The translations under genes and the position numbers were made by a program. A DNA stretch of 64,000 nt from Stenotrophomonas sp. 364 (GTDB lineage: Bacteria > Pseudomonadota > Gammaproteobacteria > Xanthomonadales > Xanthomonadaceae): positions 536,001 to 600,000 of the forward strand of contig NZ_CP047135.1 of NCBI RefSeq assembly GCF_009832905.1, given 5' to 3'. The notes under the pieces were generated by a model. The model ran no database searches. It saw only the letters and a program-made list of their open reading frames with translations, and had not been told where the DNA came from. Of this stretch, positions 53,713 to 63,205 are shown piece by piece. How positions within the stretch are numbered: the first letter of the stretch is position 1; each line of letters begins with the position of its first letter.

Positions 53713-54327
53713 TTACGGTGCCGCGACGGTGGCGGGGGCGGGCTTGCGGATGCCGAACAGCGGCAGCGTGACGCCGCAGAGTGGGCCGATCAGCAGCGCG
53801 AAGGCGAGGGTGCCCACGCCGACGTTGCCGCCCAGCCACCAGCCGATCAGCAGGACGGTGCCCTCGATGAGGCTGCGGACGACCCAGATCGGCCAGCCGG
53901 TGCGGGCATGCAGGCCGGTCATCAGGCCGTCGCGCGGGCCCGGGCCGAAACGTGCGCCGATGTACAGGCCGGTGGCCACGGCCACCATCAGCAGGCCACA
54001 GATGAACAGCGGGACCTGCCACGCCAGCCCGTGCACCTCCGGCAGCAGCCACAGGCCGAACTGCGCGCTCGGGCCGATCAGCATGACGTTGAGTACCGTG
54101 CCCAGCCCCGGCTTCTGCCGGATCGGCCACCACAGCAACAGCACCAGCGCGCCGATCACGTTGGTGGCCACGCCGAACGACAGCGGCGTCTGCAACGCGA
54201 TGCCCTGCGACAGCACATCCCACGGCGCCACCCCGATCGCGGCACGGATCATCACCGCCGCGCCCATGCCGTACAGGAACAGGCCAAGCAGCAGTTGCAA
54301 CAGGCGCAGGGGAAGTGAAGTGGGCAT
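53713..54327 (-). CDS. YczE/YitT-like membrane protein
   Basis: The product has 204 residues with about five hydrophobic segments. LLLGLFLYGMGAAVMIRAAI and GVAPWDVLSQGI near the N-terminus are typical of the YczE/YyaS group, whose function is unknown. GARFGPGPRDGLMTGLHART is the conserved central loop. The ATG at 54327 lacks a clear ribosome binding site; a GTG 12 bases upstream is an alternative. Confidence 0.75.
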   Translation of the reverse strand: MPTSLPLRLLQLLLGLFLYGMGAAVMIRAAIGVAPWDVLSQGIALQTPLSFGVATNVIGALVLLLWWPIRQKPGLGTVLNVMLIGPSAQFGLWLLPEVHGLAWQVPLFICGLLMVAVATGLYIGARFGPGPRDGLMTGLHARTGWPIWVVRSLIEGTVLLIGWWLGGNVGVGTLAFALLIGPLCGVTLPLFGIRKPAPATVAAP

Positions 54328-54434
54328 GGCATGTGTCACCGGAGGGGCCCTTGACTGTAGGTTGTGCCCGCCACGCCGGACAGATACAGATACACGCCAA
54401 TATCCGCCGACACCTGCGCCGCCGGCGCAGGCAT

Positions 54435-55457
54435 CTACCAGCCGGCCAGCACCAGCTTGCCGACCGTGCCACCGCTTTCCAGTTGCCGGTGGGCCTCGCG
54501 CAGGTTGGCGGCGTTGATCAGGCCAAGGTGCGTACTGCGTGTGCTGCGCAGTTCGCCCGCATCGACCAGGCTTGCAACGCGGTTCAGGATGCGATGCTGT
54601 TCGATCATGTCCGCGGTGCGGAACTTCACGCGCGCAAACATGAATTCCCAGTGGATGCCGATGCACTTGGCTTTATAGGGATCGCCGATGCGCAAGGCGT
54701 CGCGCGGTTCGACAATCAGGCCGACATGGCCTTGGGGCGCCAGCAGTTCGCCCAACACGTCCCAGTAGCGGTCGGTGTCGGCCAGGTTGAGCGCCACCTG
54801 CACCTGCGCGATGCCCAGTGCCTGCAGCTGCGGTGGCAACGGCTGATGGTGGTCGACCACGTGGTGGGCGCCCATCTGCAGGCACCACTGCACCGACGCG
54901 GTGCGCGACGCCGTGGCGACCACGGTGAAGCCGGCATGCCGGGCCAGCTGGATCGCCATCGAACCCACGCCGCCGGCACCGCCGATGACCAACAACACCT
55001 GGCCGGCATGGCGACGGTCATCAAACTGCAATGGCATGCGCTGGAACAGCAGTTCCCACGCAGTCAGCGTGGTCAGCGGCAGCGCTGCGGCGTCGGCGAA
55101 ATCCAGCGTGGTCGGCTTGCGTCCGACCAGTCGCTCATCCACCAGGTGCCACTGCGCGTTGCTGCCGGTACGTGTCACATCGCCGGCGTAATACACCTCG
55201 TCGCCGGGCGCGAAAGCCACTACGTCCGGGCCAACGGCTTCGACGGTTCCGGCGGCGTCGTAGCCAAGAATGCGCGGGGGATCTTCGCGTTCCGGACGCG
55301 GCGCGCGCTGTTTGGTATCCACGGGATTGACGGAAACGGCCTGTATTCGCACCCGTAGATCCGAACCAAAGGGCGGACCGGGGTCGGGCAGCGTCAGATC
55401 AAGCAGTGCGGCGGGGTCGTCGATCGGCAGGTACTGGCGCAAACCCACGGCTTTCAT
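54435..55457 (-). CDS. Zinc-free MDR-family oxidoreductase (quinone reductase-like)
   Basis: The product has 340 residues. The N-terminal GroES-like part (ILGYDAAGTVEAVGPDVVAF) is followed by the NADPH-binding VLLVIGGAGGVGSMAIQLAR near residue 154. The Cys ligands of zinc alcohol dehydrogenases are absent, so it is closer to quinone or enone reductases. The substrate is not known. Confidence 0.85.
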   Translation of the reverse strand: MKAVGLRQYLPIDDPAALLDLTLPDPGPPFGSDLRVRIQAVSVNPVDTKQRAPRPEREDPPRILGYDAAGTVEAVGPDVVAFAPGDEVYYAGDVTRTGSNAQWHLVDERLVGRKPTTLDFADAAALPLTTLTAWELLFQRMPLQFDDRRHAGQVLLVIGGAGGVGSMAIQLARHAGFTVVATASRTASVQWCLQMGAHHVVDHHQPLPPQLQALGIAQVQVALNLADTDRYWDVLGELLAPQGHVGLIVEPRDALRIGDPYKAKCIGIHWEFMFARVKFRTADMIEQHRILNRVASLVDAGELRSTRSTHLGLINAANLREAHRQLESGGTVGKLVLAGW

Positions 55458-55694
55458 GGCAGCTCCGGTGCAGGACGTTCCTCATCATACGTCCGCCAAC
55501 AAAGCTGTTCTTGCGCTGAATCAAGGCAGGTGCGGATTTTTCACGGAATACTGCGATGGTGCAGTCCAAGGATAGCAAAATCGGGTCGGACCCCTTGCCA
55601 TTGCTGGGTCTTGCGCAATTTCATCAACCTGTATAGGGTGCCACCAGCTGGGCCGGTAGAGGTCTGGCGGTCGTCTTCACATGTTACGTGACTG

Positions 55695-55725
55695 TTAACA
55701 TCACCTTCACCCTCCTGAGCATAAT
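55695..55725 (+). promoter_or_regulatory. Candidate promoter of the OmpA-family gene
   Basis: TTAACA at 55695-55700 and CATAAT at 55720-55725 are separated by 19 bases, longer than ideal. TG occurs a few bases before the -10. The 368-base gap has no gene; the AT content rises here. Confidence 0.4.
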
Positions 55726-55825
55726 GTTCGCTGCGGTGGCGTGCTGAATCGGCAGTCTGAAAACGACGCAGGTGCTGGCCCATGCCTCTACCGGTTTCAT
55801 ACCCCCGAAATAGGAGCTGTACTCA

Positions 55826-56917
55826 ATGAACAAGAAGATCCTCACTGCCGCGCTGCTGGGCGGTCTGGCTTTCGCCCAGGCTGCTTCGGCGCAGGATTTT
55901 GACGACCGCTGGTACCTGACCGGTTCGGCCGGCTTCAACTTCCAGGATAACGACCGTCTGACCAACGACGCTCCGTTCGTGACCCTGGGCCTCGGTAAGT
56001 TCATCAGCCCCAACTGGTCGCTGGACGGCGAGCTGAACTACCAGAACCCGAACTTCGATGCCAACCAGGATCTGAACTGGAGCCAGTACGGCGTGTCGGT
56101 CGACATGCGTCGCCACTTCATCTCTGAAGGCCGTGGCTGGAACCCGTACCTGCTGATGGGTCTGGGCTACCAGAAGTCGGAAGAAGAGTACGCCGCCAAC
56201 AGCCTGAATGGTCCGCGTGAGCGCAAGGACGGCAACTTCGCCGCCAAGCTCGGCGTCGGCCTGCAGACCACCTTCGAAAAGCGCGTTGCTGTCCGCGCCG
56301 AAGTGGCCTACCGCGCTGACTTCGACGACCAGAGCATCGCCGCTCCGTCGGAAGACTGGTTCGGCGACGTGCTGGCTTCGGTCGGCGTCGTGATCCCGCT
56401 CGGCCCGGCTCCGACCGCCGCTGTGGTTGCCCCGGCTCCGGTTGCTCCGAGCTGCGCCGACCTGGATGACGACGGTGACGGCGTCAACAATTGCGACGAC
56501 AAGTGCCCGGATTCGCAGCCGGGTCAGACCATCGGTCCGGACGGTTGCCCGGTCCCGGTCTCGATCGATCTGAAGGGTGTGAACTTCGACTTCGACAAGG
56601 CGACCCTGCGTCCGGACGCCGTGGCGATCCTGAGCGAAGCCACCGAGATCCTGAAGCGTTACCCGGATCTGCGCGTTGAAGTTGCCGGTCACACCGACTC
56701 GAAGGGTACCGACGCTTACAACCAGAAGCTGTCGGAGCGTCGCGCCACCACCGTGTATGACTACCTGACCAAGAACGGCGTGTCCGCTTCGCGTCTGGTG
56801 GGCCCGATCGGCTACGGCGAGAGCCGTCCGATTGCGCCGAACACCAACCCGGATGGCTCGGACAACCCGGAAGGTCGTGCAAAGAACCGTCGTACCGAGC
56901 TGAACGTCCAGAACTAA
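55826..56917 (+). CDS. OmpA-family outer membrane protein
   Basis: The product has 363 residues. A signal peptide (MNKKILTAALLGGLAFAQAA, cleaved after SA) leads into an eight-strand-like barrel. A calcium-binding thrombospondin-3-type stretch DLDDDGDGVNNCDDKCPD follows near residue 212, with two Cys that could pair. The OmpA C-terminal domain has NFDFDKATLRPDA and VAGHTDSKGTDAYNQKLSERR, which bind peptidoglycan. A ribosome binding site (ATAGGAGC) and strong terminator suggest high expression. Confidence 0.93.
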   Translation: MNKKILTAALLGGLAFAQAASAQDFDDRWYLTGSAGFNFQDNDRLTNDAPFVTLGLGKFISPNWSLDGELNYQNPNFDANQDLNWSQYGVSVDMRRHFISEGRGWNPYLLMGLGYQKSEEEYAANSLNGPRERKDGNFAAKLGVGLQTTFEKRVAVRAEVAYRADFDDQSIAAPSEDWFGDVLASVGVVIPLGPAPTAAVVAPAPVAPSCADLDDDGDGVNNCDDKCPDSQPGQTIGPDGCPVPVSIDLKGVNFDFDKATLRPDAVAILSEATEILKRYPDLRVEVAGHTDSKGTDAYNQKLSERRATTVYDYLTKNGVSASRLVGPIGYGESRPIAPNTNPDGSDNPEGRAKNRRTELNVQN

Positions 56918-56944
56918 TCCTTCTGGTAGTACAGTTTCAGAAGA

Positions 56945-56972
56945 GGGCCCGGCATTGCCGGGCCCTTTTTTT
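56945..56972 (+). terminator. Terminator after the OmpA-family gene
   Basis: GGGCCCGGC-ATT-GCCGGGCCC followed by TTTTTTT, a perfect 9-bp stem. Confidence 0.9.
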
Positions 56973-56986
56973 GCTTTTTTTAGGTC

Positions 56987-57013
56987 AAAAGCCAAAAGCC
57001 AAAAGCCAAAGCC
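56987..57013. repeat. Short tandem AAAAGCC repeat
   Basis: Three AAAAGCC units and a shorter fourth (AAAGCC). It lies between the ompA terminator and the long palindromes. Confidence 0.7.
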
Positions 57014-57049
57014 AGAAAGCGGTCGTTGCCGTCTGCTTCCAGGCTGGGC

Positions 57050-57147
57050 GGGGGTGTGTGGGTTCGCGGGACACGCCGCAAGTACGTCCGTGTAGGCTCC
57101 GTCGCGCCATCCATGGCGCTCAGGGTCCCGCGAACCCACACACCCCC
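57050..57147. repeat. Long palindrome, copy A2
   Basis: Arms GGGGGTGTGTGGGTTCGCGG and CCGCGAACCCACACACCCCC. The inside carries GACACGCCGCAAG, TGTAGGCTCCGTCGCGCC and CCATGGCGCTCAGGGTCCCG, the same core as copy A1. Length is 98 bp. Confidence 0.8.
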
Positions 57148-57249
57148 TCCCTCGACAGTGGGCCGGTGGCCAATGAAGAGCGAGGAGCGAAAGCTGGGCG
57201 CCGTGTTTCGCTTTTCCTGTGAGCACCTGTCAGGTGTCGGGGGGGCTGG

Positions 57250-57420
57250 TAGGGGTGGGATTGCGGGGCCCTGAGCCGCATGGGTCCGACGCATGCGTCG
57301 GACGGGCTGGGCAGGACGCCCAGCCCCGGCCTTGCCGAGTGCGCAGGATTGCGCACTCGCGAAAGCGGCGACGGAGCCTCCAGGGATGGATGCACGGCGT
57401 GTCCCGCAACCCCACCCCTA
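57250..57420. repeat. Long palindrome, copy B2 (inverted)
   Basis: Arms TAGGGGTGGGATTGCGGGG and its near complement ending CAACCCCACCCCTA. The interior from GTCCGACGCATGCGTCGGAC to GCGACGGAGCCTCCAGGG is almost identical to copy B1. Spacing to A2 is 102 bases, against 146 between A1 and B1. Confidence 0.8.
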
Positions 57421-57591
57421 TCGGCCCAGCTCGGCACAGGGGGACATGGAGACCTCGCACTTGATCGTTGGCTTGTTGCTCTTGATCAAGAAATCAACAA
57501 TAAATCCAACAAGTTGCCGTATTCATTGAATGTGGGATCTTGAAAGCCGTTGTGGCGCTGTTAAACTCGCCGCGTCACCCCTTTTCCCTGG

Positions 57592-58110
57592 ATGCATCCC
57601 ATGCTGCGTATCGCACTGGCCGCCGTGCTCGGCCTGGCCTTGGTTCCCACCGCCTACGCAGCCGTGGATTGCTCGGCGCATGCCATCAGCGCCTCGCCGC
57701 TGCCGCTGCCGGCCACCGCAATCGCCCCGGTCGCTGAAGAGCTTTACATCCGTAATGTGCAGCTGGGCATGCCCGCCGGCGTGCTCACTTCCAACTTCGA
57801 CCAGCAGCAGTCGCTTGATCGCGTCCTGCAGCGCCTGCGCATCGATGGCTGCCAGAACATCGCCAAGGCCATGCCCGGCGCACCGGCGATCAAGGCCAAC
57901 GACCCGGCTGCCTACAAGCCGGCCACCGAGTTTGACAATACGCCGTGGCGCTTTGACATGAGCCAGAACGGCAAGCGCATGACCGCCGAAGAATTCGATG
58001 CCTGGATGAAGGCCCGTGGCGTGCGCGTGGTCAAGGCGCGTCCGGTTCCCGCTGCAGCCCCGGCCGCGGCCGAAGCACCGGCTGACGCCAAGCCGGGCGA
58101 GAAGAAGTAA
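57592..58110 (+). CDS. Exported hypothetical protein with FDAWMKA motif
   Basis: The product has 172 residues, or 169 from the second ATG at 57601. A signal peptide (MLRIALAAVLGLALVPTAYA) is clear. Near the C-terminus comes GKRMTAEEFDAWMKARGVRV, a motif shared with the lipoprotein at 59057. The tail is Ala/Pro/Lys rich. The function is unknown. It is 20 bases before the pseudouridine synthase gene. Confidence 0.7.
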   Translation: MHPMLRIALAAVLGLALVPTAYAAVDCSAHAISASPLPLPATAIAPVAEELYIRNVQLGMPAGVLTSNFDQQQSLDRVLQRLRIDGCQNIAKAMPGAPAIKANDPAAYKPATEFDNTPWRFDMSQNGKRMTAEEFDAWMKARGVRVVKARPVPAAAPAAAEAPADAKPGEKK

Positions 58111-58130
58111 GCCGCCCTGCGCGGAGCACG

Positions 58131-58964
58131 ATGAGCACACGCCGGCCCCCTGCCGCGCCTGCCTCTCGACCACGCCGCCCCGAGCGGCGTGCGTCACCGG
58201 TAACACGTCCGCGCAGCGACGATGCACCGCGCCATGGCCTGGCGCGCGTGCTCTCCAAGGCCGGGCTGTGTTCGCGCACCGAAGCGGCGCGCTGGATCCA
58301 GGCAGGCCGCGTCACCGTTGATGGCCGCGTCATCAACAACCCTGAATTTCCCATCATCGACGGTCGCCACCACGTGCGCGTCGATGGCCAGCCGCTGGAT
58401 GCACCACGCCGCATCCACCTGATGCTCAACAAACCGCGCGGCCTGGTCACCACCGCCCAGGACGAGCAGGGCCGTGACACCGTCTACCGCTGTTTCGATG
58501 GTGCCGGCCTGCCGTGGATCGCGCCGGTCGGGCGCCTGGACAAAGCCAGCGAAGGCCTGCTGTTGTTCAGCAATGACCCGCAATGGGCCGCGCGCCTGAC
58601 CGACCCCGCCACCGGCCCGGACAAGACCTACCACGTCCAGATCGACGCCATTCCCGATGCTGCGCAGCTGCAGGCGTTGTGCACCGGGGTGGAGGACGAA
58701 GGCGAGCATCTGCGCGCGCGCCGCGCCACCCTGCTGCGCAGTGGCGACAAGACCGCCTGGCTGGAAGTGGTGCTGGAAGAGGGCCGCAACCGGCATATCC
58801 GCCGCCTGCTGGCCGCGTTGGACATCAACGTGCTGCGCCTGGTGCGCGTGGCCATCGGGCAACTGCCGATGGGTGCGCTGGGCAAGGGCACTTGGCGCGA
58901 ACTGAGCGCGCACGACCTGGACCTGCTGTATGCCGCGGCCGACGGTGCCGTGGCCCCGCCGTGA
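58131..58964 (+). CDS. RsuA-family 23S/16S rRNA pseudouridine synthase
   Basis: The product has 277 residues. An N-terminal basic tail is followed by an S4 domain (LARVLSKAGLCSRTEAARWI) and the catalytic domain with GRLDKASEGLLLFSND near residue 138, which holds the catalytic Asp. The RsuA/RluB/RluE/RluF group is evident, the exact target uridine is not. It follows the exported protein closely. Confidence 0.88.
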   Translation: MSTRRPPAAPASRPRRPERRASPVTRPRSDDAPRHGLARVLSKAGLCSRTEAARWIQAGRVTVDGRVINNPEFPIIDGRHHVRVDGQPLDAPRRIHLMLNKPRGLVTTAQDEQGRDTVYRCFDGAGLPWIAPVGRLDKASEGLLLFSNDPQWAARLTDPATGPDKTYHVQIDAIPDAAQLQALCTGVEDEGEHLRARRATLLRSGDKTAWLEVVLEEGRNRHIRRLLAALDINVLRLVRVAIGQLPMGALGKGTWRELSAHDLDLLYAAADGAVAPP

Positions 58965-59056
58965 CTTCCTGGCCTGCCCGTGCGTGGCAGGCCAACCGAA
59001 CCGGGCAATGGATGGCCTTGTACCCGACGTTCCATTCACTCCCGGGAGATTCCCCC

Positions 59057-59401
59057 ATGCACGCCCAACGCCTCAACTTTTCCCTGTTCCGCGGCGCCTG
59101 CCTGCTGGCATCGGCCGCACTGCTGGCTGCCTGCGGCGGACACAAGCAGGCCGCCAAGGCGGACGCGCCGGCGGCTGACAAGGTGGTGGAAGTCGTCACG
59201 CCTGAGCTGGACGGCCGCGGCAGCTACCGCTTCATGATGAGCGACGGCGACAAGAAGATGTCTGCCGACGAGTTCGACGCCTGGATGAAGGCCAACGGCA
59301 TCCGCGTGGCCAAGGGCAACGGCCAGGACCGCCCGGTCGCCGCCCCGGTGGTGGTGGCCAGCAAGGAACAGGCCAAGGACAAGAAGAAAAAGAAGAAGTA
59401 A
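59057..59401 (+). CDS. Small lipoprotein with FDAWMKA motif
   Basis: The product has 114 residues. The signal ends in a lipobox LLAAC near residue 24, so it is probably a lipoprotein. The stretch DKKMSADEFDAWMKANGIRV matches the motif in the protein at 57592. The C-terminus is a run of lysines. The function is unknown. Confidence 0.7.
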   Translation: MHAQRLNFSLFRGACLLASAALLAACGGHKQAAKADAPAADKVVEVVTPELDGRGSYRFMMSDGDKKMSADEFDAWMKANGIRVAKGNGQDRPVAAPVVVASKEQAKDKKKKKK

Positions 59402-59439
59402 CCCGCGCGGGGCGGATGCCCATGCCCCGCAACGGCCGG

Positions 59440-59800
59440 GTCCACCCCGTTCATGCGCGCGCAACGCCGGTAGAGCCGACCGTTGGTCGGCTGGGGCACG
59501 CCCGCGTGCCCCTTGGCAGACGTTCATGACCCACACCGCCGGTAGAGCCGACCGTTGGTCGGCTGGGCACGCAGGCGTGCCCCTGTGTCGGATGTTCTTG
59601 ACGCTCACGAAGGGCAGCCGACCAACGGTCGGCTCTACCCCGGTTACGCGCTTGTGTCGGATGGTCATCGGTCGGGTCCACCCCGATCATGCGCGCGTGT
59701 CGGATGTCCATGACCCGCAATGGTCGTATCCACCCCGGTCATGCGCGTGTCCCATGTTCATGACCCACAATGCCGGTAGAGCCGACCGTTGGTCGGCTAA
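59440..59800. repeat. Cluster of GTAG palindromes and degenerate repeats
   Basis: GTAGAGCCGACC-GTT-GGTCGGCT copies lie at 59470-59493, 59542-59565 and 59776-59798, and a reverse copy at 59616-59638. Between them a second unit recurs: TCCACCCCG-TCATGCGCG at about 59451, 59679 and 59729, with ATG-TCATGACCC-CAATG nearby. No gene is seen in this 404-base gap. Confidence 0.75.
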
Positions 59801-59805
59801 GGCAC

Positions 59806-61017
59806 TCAGCCCTTGATCACGCCCAGCTCCACACCAATGCGGGTGAACGCATCGATCGCGCGGTCCAGGTGCGCACGCGTGTGCGCGGCGCTGATCTGCG
59901 TGCGGATGCGTGCCTGGCCCTTGGGCACCACCGGGAAGAAGAAGCCGATCGCGTAAATGCCTTCTTCCAGCAGGCGCTCGGCGAACTTCTGCGCCAGCGG
60001 CGCGTCGTACAGCATCACCGGGCTGATCGGGTGCACGCCCGGCTTCACGTCGAAACCGGCCGCGGTCATCTTCTCGCGGAAGTAGGCGGTGTTCTCGGCC
60101 AGCGTGCTGCGCAGGTCGTCGGCGGCGGCCAGCATCTCGAACGCCTTGATGCCGGCGGCCACCACGTGCGGCGGCAGCGAGTTGGAGAACAGGTACGGGC
60201 GCGAACGCTGGCGCAGCAGTTCGACCACTTCGCTGCTGGCGCAGGTGAAGCCACCCAGCGCGCCGCCCATCGCCTTGCCCAGGGTGCCGGTGATGATGTC
60301 GATCTTCTCCAGCACGCCCTTGACCTCGGCCGAGCCGCGGCCGGTAGCGCCCAGGAAGCCGGTGGCATGGCATTCGTCGATGTGCACCAGCGCGTTGTAC
60401 TTCTTCGCCAGCGCGGTGATCTCGTCCAGCGGGGCAATGAAGCCGTCCATCGAGAACACGCCATCGGTGGTGATCAGCTTGGTCTTGCAGCCGGCAGCAT
60501 CGGCGGCCTGCAGCTGGGCTTCCAGGTCGGCCATGTCGCAGTTGGCGTAGCGGAAGCGCTTGGCCTTGCACAGGCGCACGCCGTCGATGATCGAGGCGTG
60601 GTTGAGCGCGTCGGAGATGATGGCGTCGTTCTCGCCCAGCAGCGGCTCGAACAGGCCGCCGTTGGCATCGAAGCAGGCCGCGTACAGGATCGTGTCCTGC
60701 TTGCCGAAGAAGGCGGCGATCTGCTGTTCCAGCTGCTTGTGCAGGTCCTGGGTGCCGCAGATGAAGCGCACCGAGGCCATGCCGAAGCCGTGGCTGTCCA
60801 GCGCGTCCTTGGCCGCCTGGATCAGGTCGGGGTGGTCGGCCAGGCCCAGGTAGTTGTTGGCGCAGAAGTTCAGCACCGTGCGGCCGTCGTCCAGGGTGAT
60901 CTCGGCCGACTGCGGGCTGGTGATGATGCGTTCGGACTTGAACAGGCCCTGGGCGCGGATCGCCTCCAGTTCTTCAACGTAGTGCTGGGTCAGCGGGGCG
61001 GAGGTGGCGTCGCTCAT
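59806..61017 (-). CDS. kbl: Glycine C-acetyltransferase (2-amino-3-ketobutyrate CoA ligase)
   Basis: The product has 403 residues. The PLP lysine is in [16 protein letters not shown] near residue 248, and [12 protein letters not shown] holds the Asp and His that support PLP. It cleaves 2-amino-3-ketobutyrate to glycine and acetyl-CoA, the second step after Tdh. In E. coli kbl and tdh form an operon; here a porin gene on the other strand lies between them. Confidence 0.94.
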   Translation of the reverse strand: MSDATSAPLTQHYVEELEAIRAQGLFKSERIITSPQSAEITLDDGRTVLNFCANNYLGLADHPDLIQAAKDALDSHGFGMASVRFICGTQDLHKQLEQQIAAFFGKQDTILYAACFDANGGLFEPLLGENDAIISDALNHASIIDGVRLCKAKRFRYANCDMADLEAQLQAADAAGCKTKLITTDGVFSMDGFIAPLDEITALAKKYNALVHIDECHATGFLGATGRGSAEVKGVLEKIDIITGTLGKAMGGALGGFTCASSEVVELLRQRSRPYLFSNSLPPHVVAAGIKAFEMLAAADDLRSTLAENTAYFREKMTAAGFDVKPGVHPISPVMLYDAPLAQKFAERLLEEGIYAIGFFFPVVPKGQARIRTQISAAHTRAHLDRAIDAFTRIGVELGVIKG

Positions 61018-61212
61018 GGCAGGCAGTCTTCGGCACGGGAAAACCGGGATTTTACCTGTCGGCGCCGGGCAGGGGGGGGCGCTGGCGGTGGCTCGGCGGG
61101 CCGGGTGCGGTCGGAACGGTTGCACACGTGATTGTTGCATCGCAATATCAATCGGGTTAAAAAACCGTAAACCCCGCTGCACCGCCCACCCCACGTCCCG
61201 GAGAGACCCCGC

Positions 61213-61914
61213 ATGAACCACGCCACGCGCTGTACCGCCGCCGCTGTGCTCTGCGCCGCCCTGCTTGCCCCGTTTGCCGCCAGTGCCCAGGACGAGGCCG
61301 AATCGCCGTTCAGCTGGAACGTCACCGCCGTGTCCGACTATGTGTTCCGTGGCGTGTCCCAGACCGATGAAGACCCAACCCTGCAGGCCGGCTTCACCTA
61401 CACCTCGCCGGTGGGCCTGTACGCGGGTGTGTGGGGGTCGGGCGTGGACTTCGGGCCGGGCGACCCGAGCACGGAGATCGACTACTTGATCGGCTACGGG
61501 GTGGATGTCACCGACGGGGTCAATTTCGACGTGCTGCTCAATCGCTATACCTATCCGGGCGCCAGCGAGCTGAACTACAACGAGCTGATCACCACCACCA
61601 CCTTCGCCGAGCAGTACAAGCTGACGGTGGCCTACACCGACGATCTGTCCGGGTCCGATACCAAGAGCTGGTATTACGCGGTGGGCGGCGAGTGGGGCCT
61701 GCCCAATGACTTCACCCTGAGCGCGAACGTGGGCCGTACCTCGCTGGAAACCGATTTCGGCAAGGACTACACCGACTTCAACGTCGGCGTGAGCCGCCAG
61801 TTCGGCCTGTTCAACCTGGGCCTGGGGTACCACGGTACCGATGGCGCCGGTCGCGACAACAACGGCAAGCTGGCCGACAACCGCGTGGTGTTCACCGTGG
61901 CCGTGGGCAAATGA
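61213..61914 (+). CDS. TorF-family putative porin
   Basis: The product has 233 residues with signal peptide ([12 protein letters not shown], then QDEAES). The barrel starts [20 protein letters not shown], the signature of the Gcw_chp/TorF family common in xanthomonads. Its substrate is unknown. It diverges from kbl and is followed by a two-way terminator. Confidence 0.85.
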   Translation: MNHATRCTAAAVLCAALLAPFAASAQDEAESPFSWNVTAVSDYVFRGVSQTDEDPTLQAGFTYTSPVGLYAGVWGSGVDFGPGDPSTEIDYLIGYGVDVTDGVNFDVLLNRYTYPGASELNYNELITTTTFAEQYKLTVAYTDDLSGSDTKSWYYAVGGEWGLPNDFTLSANVGRTSLETDFGKDYTDFNVGVSRQFGLFNLGLGYHGTDGAGRDNNGKLADNRVVFTVAVGK

Positions 61915-61935
61915 CCTGACGCTGCGATGGGCATG

Positions 61936-61961
61936 AAAAAGGCGCCGAAAGGCGCCTTTTT
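61936..61961. terminator. Two-way terminator between the porin and tdh
   Basis: AAAAA-GGCGCC-GAAA-GGCGCC-TTTTT works in both directions for the converging genes. Confidence 0.85.
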
Positions 61962-61975
61962 CGTTAGCCGGGTGC

Positions 61976-62028
61976 GTACCGACCAACGGTCGGTACCTAC
62001 CTGGTAGGTCACGACCGTTGGTCGTGAC
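61976..62028. repeat. Back-to-back pair of GTAG palindromes
   Basis: A reverse copy (GTACCGACCAACGGTCGGTAC then CTAC) at 61976-62000 meets a forward copy GTAGGTCACGACCGTTGGTCG at 62004-62028 across three bases. Confidence 0.75.
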
Positions 62029-62057
62029 ACCGCCCGGCGCGCCAACGGCGCGCTGCC

Positions 62058-63080
62058 TCAATTCCAGCTCAGCACGACCTTGCCGGCCTTGCCCTGTTCC
62101 ATCAGGTCGAAGCCCTTCTGGAAGTCGTCGATCGGCAACTGGTGGGTGAGCACCTTGCCGAGCGGGAAACCGGACAGCACCAGCTGGGTCATCTTGTACC
62201 AGGTCTCGTACATCTTGCGGCCGTAGATGCCCTGCACGGTCAGGCCCTTGAAGATGATCTTGTCCCAGTCGCAGCCGGCGCCCTTGGGCATGATGCCGAG
62301 CATGGCGATTTTGCCGCCGTGGTACATGCAGTCGAGCATGTCGTTGAAGGCGCGCGGGTTGCCGCTCATTTCCAGGCCAACGTCGAAGCCCTCCATGTGC
62401 AGGTCCTTCATGACGTCCTTCAGCGAGGTGTTGGACACGTTGACCACGCGGGTGGCGCCCATGTCCGCGGCCAGCTTGAGGCGGAAGTCGTTGACGTCGG
62501 TGACCACCACGTTGCGCGCGCCGATGTGCTTGCAGATGCCGGCGGCGATGATGCCGATCGGGCCGGCGCCGGTGATGAGCACGTCTTCGCCGATGACGTT
62601 GAACTCCAGCGCGCAGTGCGCGGCGTTGCCGTACGGGTCGAAGAAGGCGGCCAGCTCGGACGGGATCTGGTCGGGGATGGGCCACAAGTTGCTGGCCGGC
62701 ATCACCATGTATTCGGCGAAGGCGCCGTTGACGTTGACGCCGATGCCGACGGTGTTGGGGCACAGGTGCGGGCGGCCGCCCCGGCAGTTGCGGCAGTGGC
62801 CGCAGACGATGTGGCCTTCGGCCGAGACGCGCTGGCCGAGCTCATAACCGGTGACGCCGGGGCCGATCTCGGCGATGCGGCCGACGAATTCGTGGCCGAT
62901 GGTCAGGCCGGGCTTGATGGTGCGCTGGCTCCATTCGTCCCACAGGTAGATGTGCAGGTCGGTACCGCAGATGGCGGTCTTTTCCAGCTTGATCAGGACC
63001 TCGTTCGGGCCCGGGGTGGGGACCGGAACCTCTTCCAGCCAGATGCCCTTGGCGGCTTCACGCTTGACCAGGGCCTTCAT
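62058..63080 (-). CDS. tdh: L-threonine 3-dehydrogenase
   Basis: The product has 340 residues from [20 protein letters not shown], matching the family length; an ATG 15 bases upstream is also possible. Catalytic zinc ligands include Cys in [10 protein letters not shown] near residue 38 and the GHEFVG His. The structural zinc set is [18 protein letters not shown] binding is at [14 protein letters not shown]. It oxidises threonine to 2-amino-3-ketobutyrate, which Kbl cleaves. Confidence 0.95.
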   Translation of the reverse strand: MKALVKREAAKGIWLEEVPVPTPGPNEVLIKLEKTAICGTDLHIYLWDEWSQRTIKPGLTIGHEFVGRIAEIGPGVTGYELGQRVSAEGHIVCGHCRNCRGGRPHLCPNTVGIGVNVNGAFAEYMVMPASNLWPIPDQIPSELAAFFDPYGNAAHCALEFNVIGEDVLITGAGPIGIIAAGICKHIGARNVVVTDVNDFRLKLAADMGATRVVNVSNTSLKDVMKDLHMEGFDVGLEMSGNPRAFNDMLDCMYHGGKIAMLGIMPKGAGCDWDKIIFKGLTVQGIYGRKMYETWYKMTQLVLSGFPLGKVLTHQLPIDDFQKGFDLMEQGKAGKVVLSWN

Positions 63081-63205
63081 TGTTTGCTGCGCCATCGGGG
63101 TGGAACTCGTCTGGGGGAAAACGCGGATTATAGGGCCGCGGGCGGTTTTCCCATGCTGCATTGCGGGTGGTTTAGCGGGGCGGCAGCGCCTGCTTCTGGC
63201 GAGCG

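Noticed and set aside
59440..59800. CRISPR-like array at the kbl side gap
   Set aside because: The repeats are palindromic REP-type units in both orientations with irregular spacing, not equal repeats with unique spacers, and no cas gene is present.
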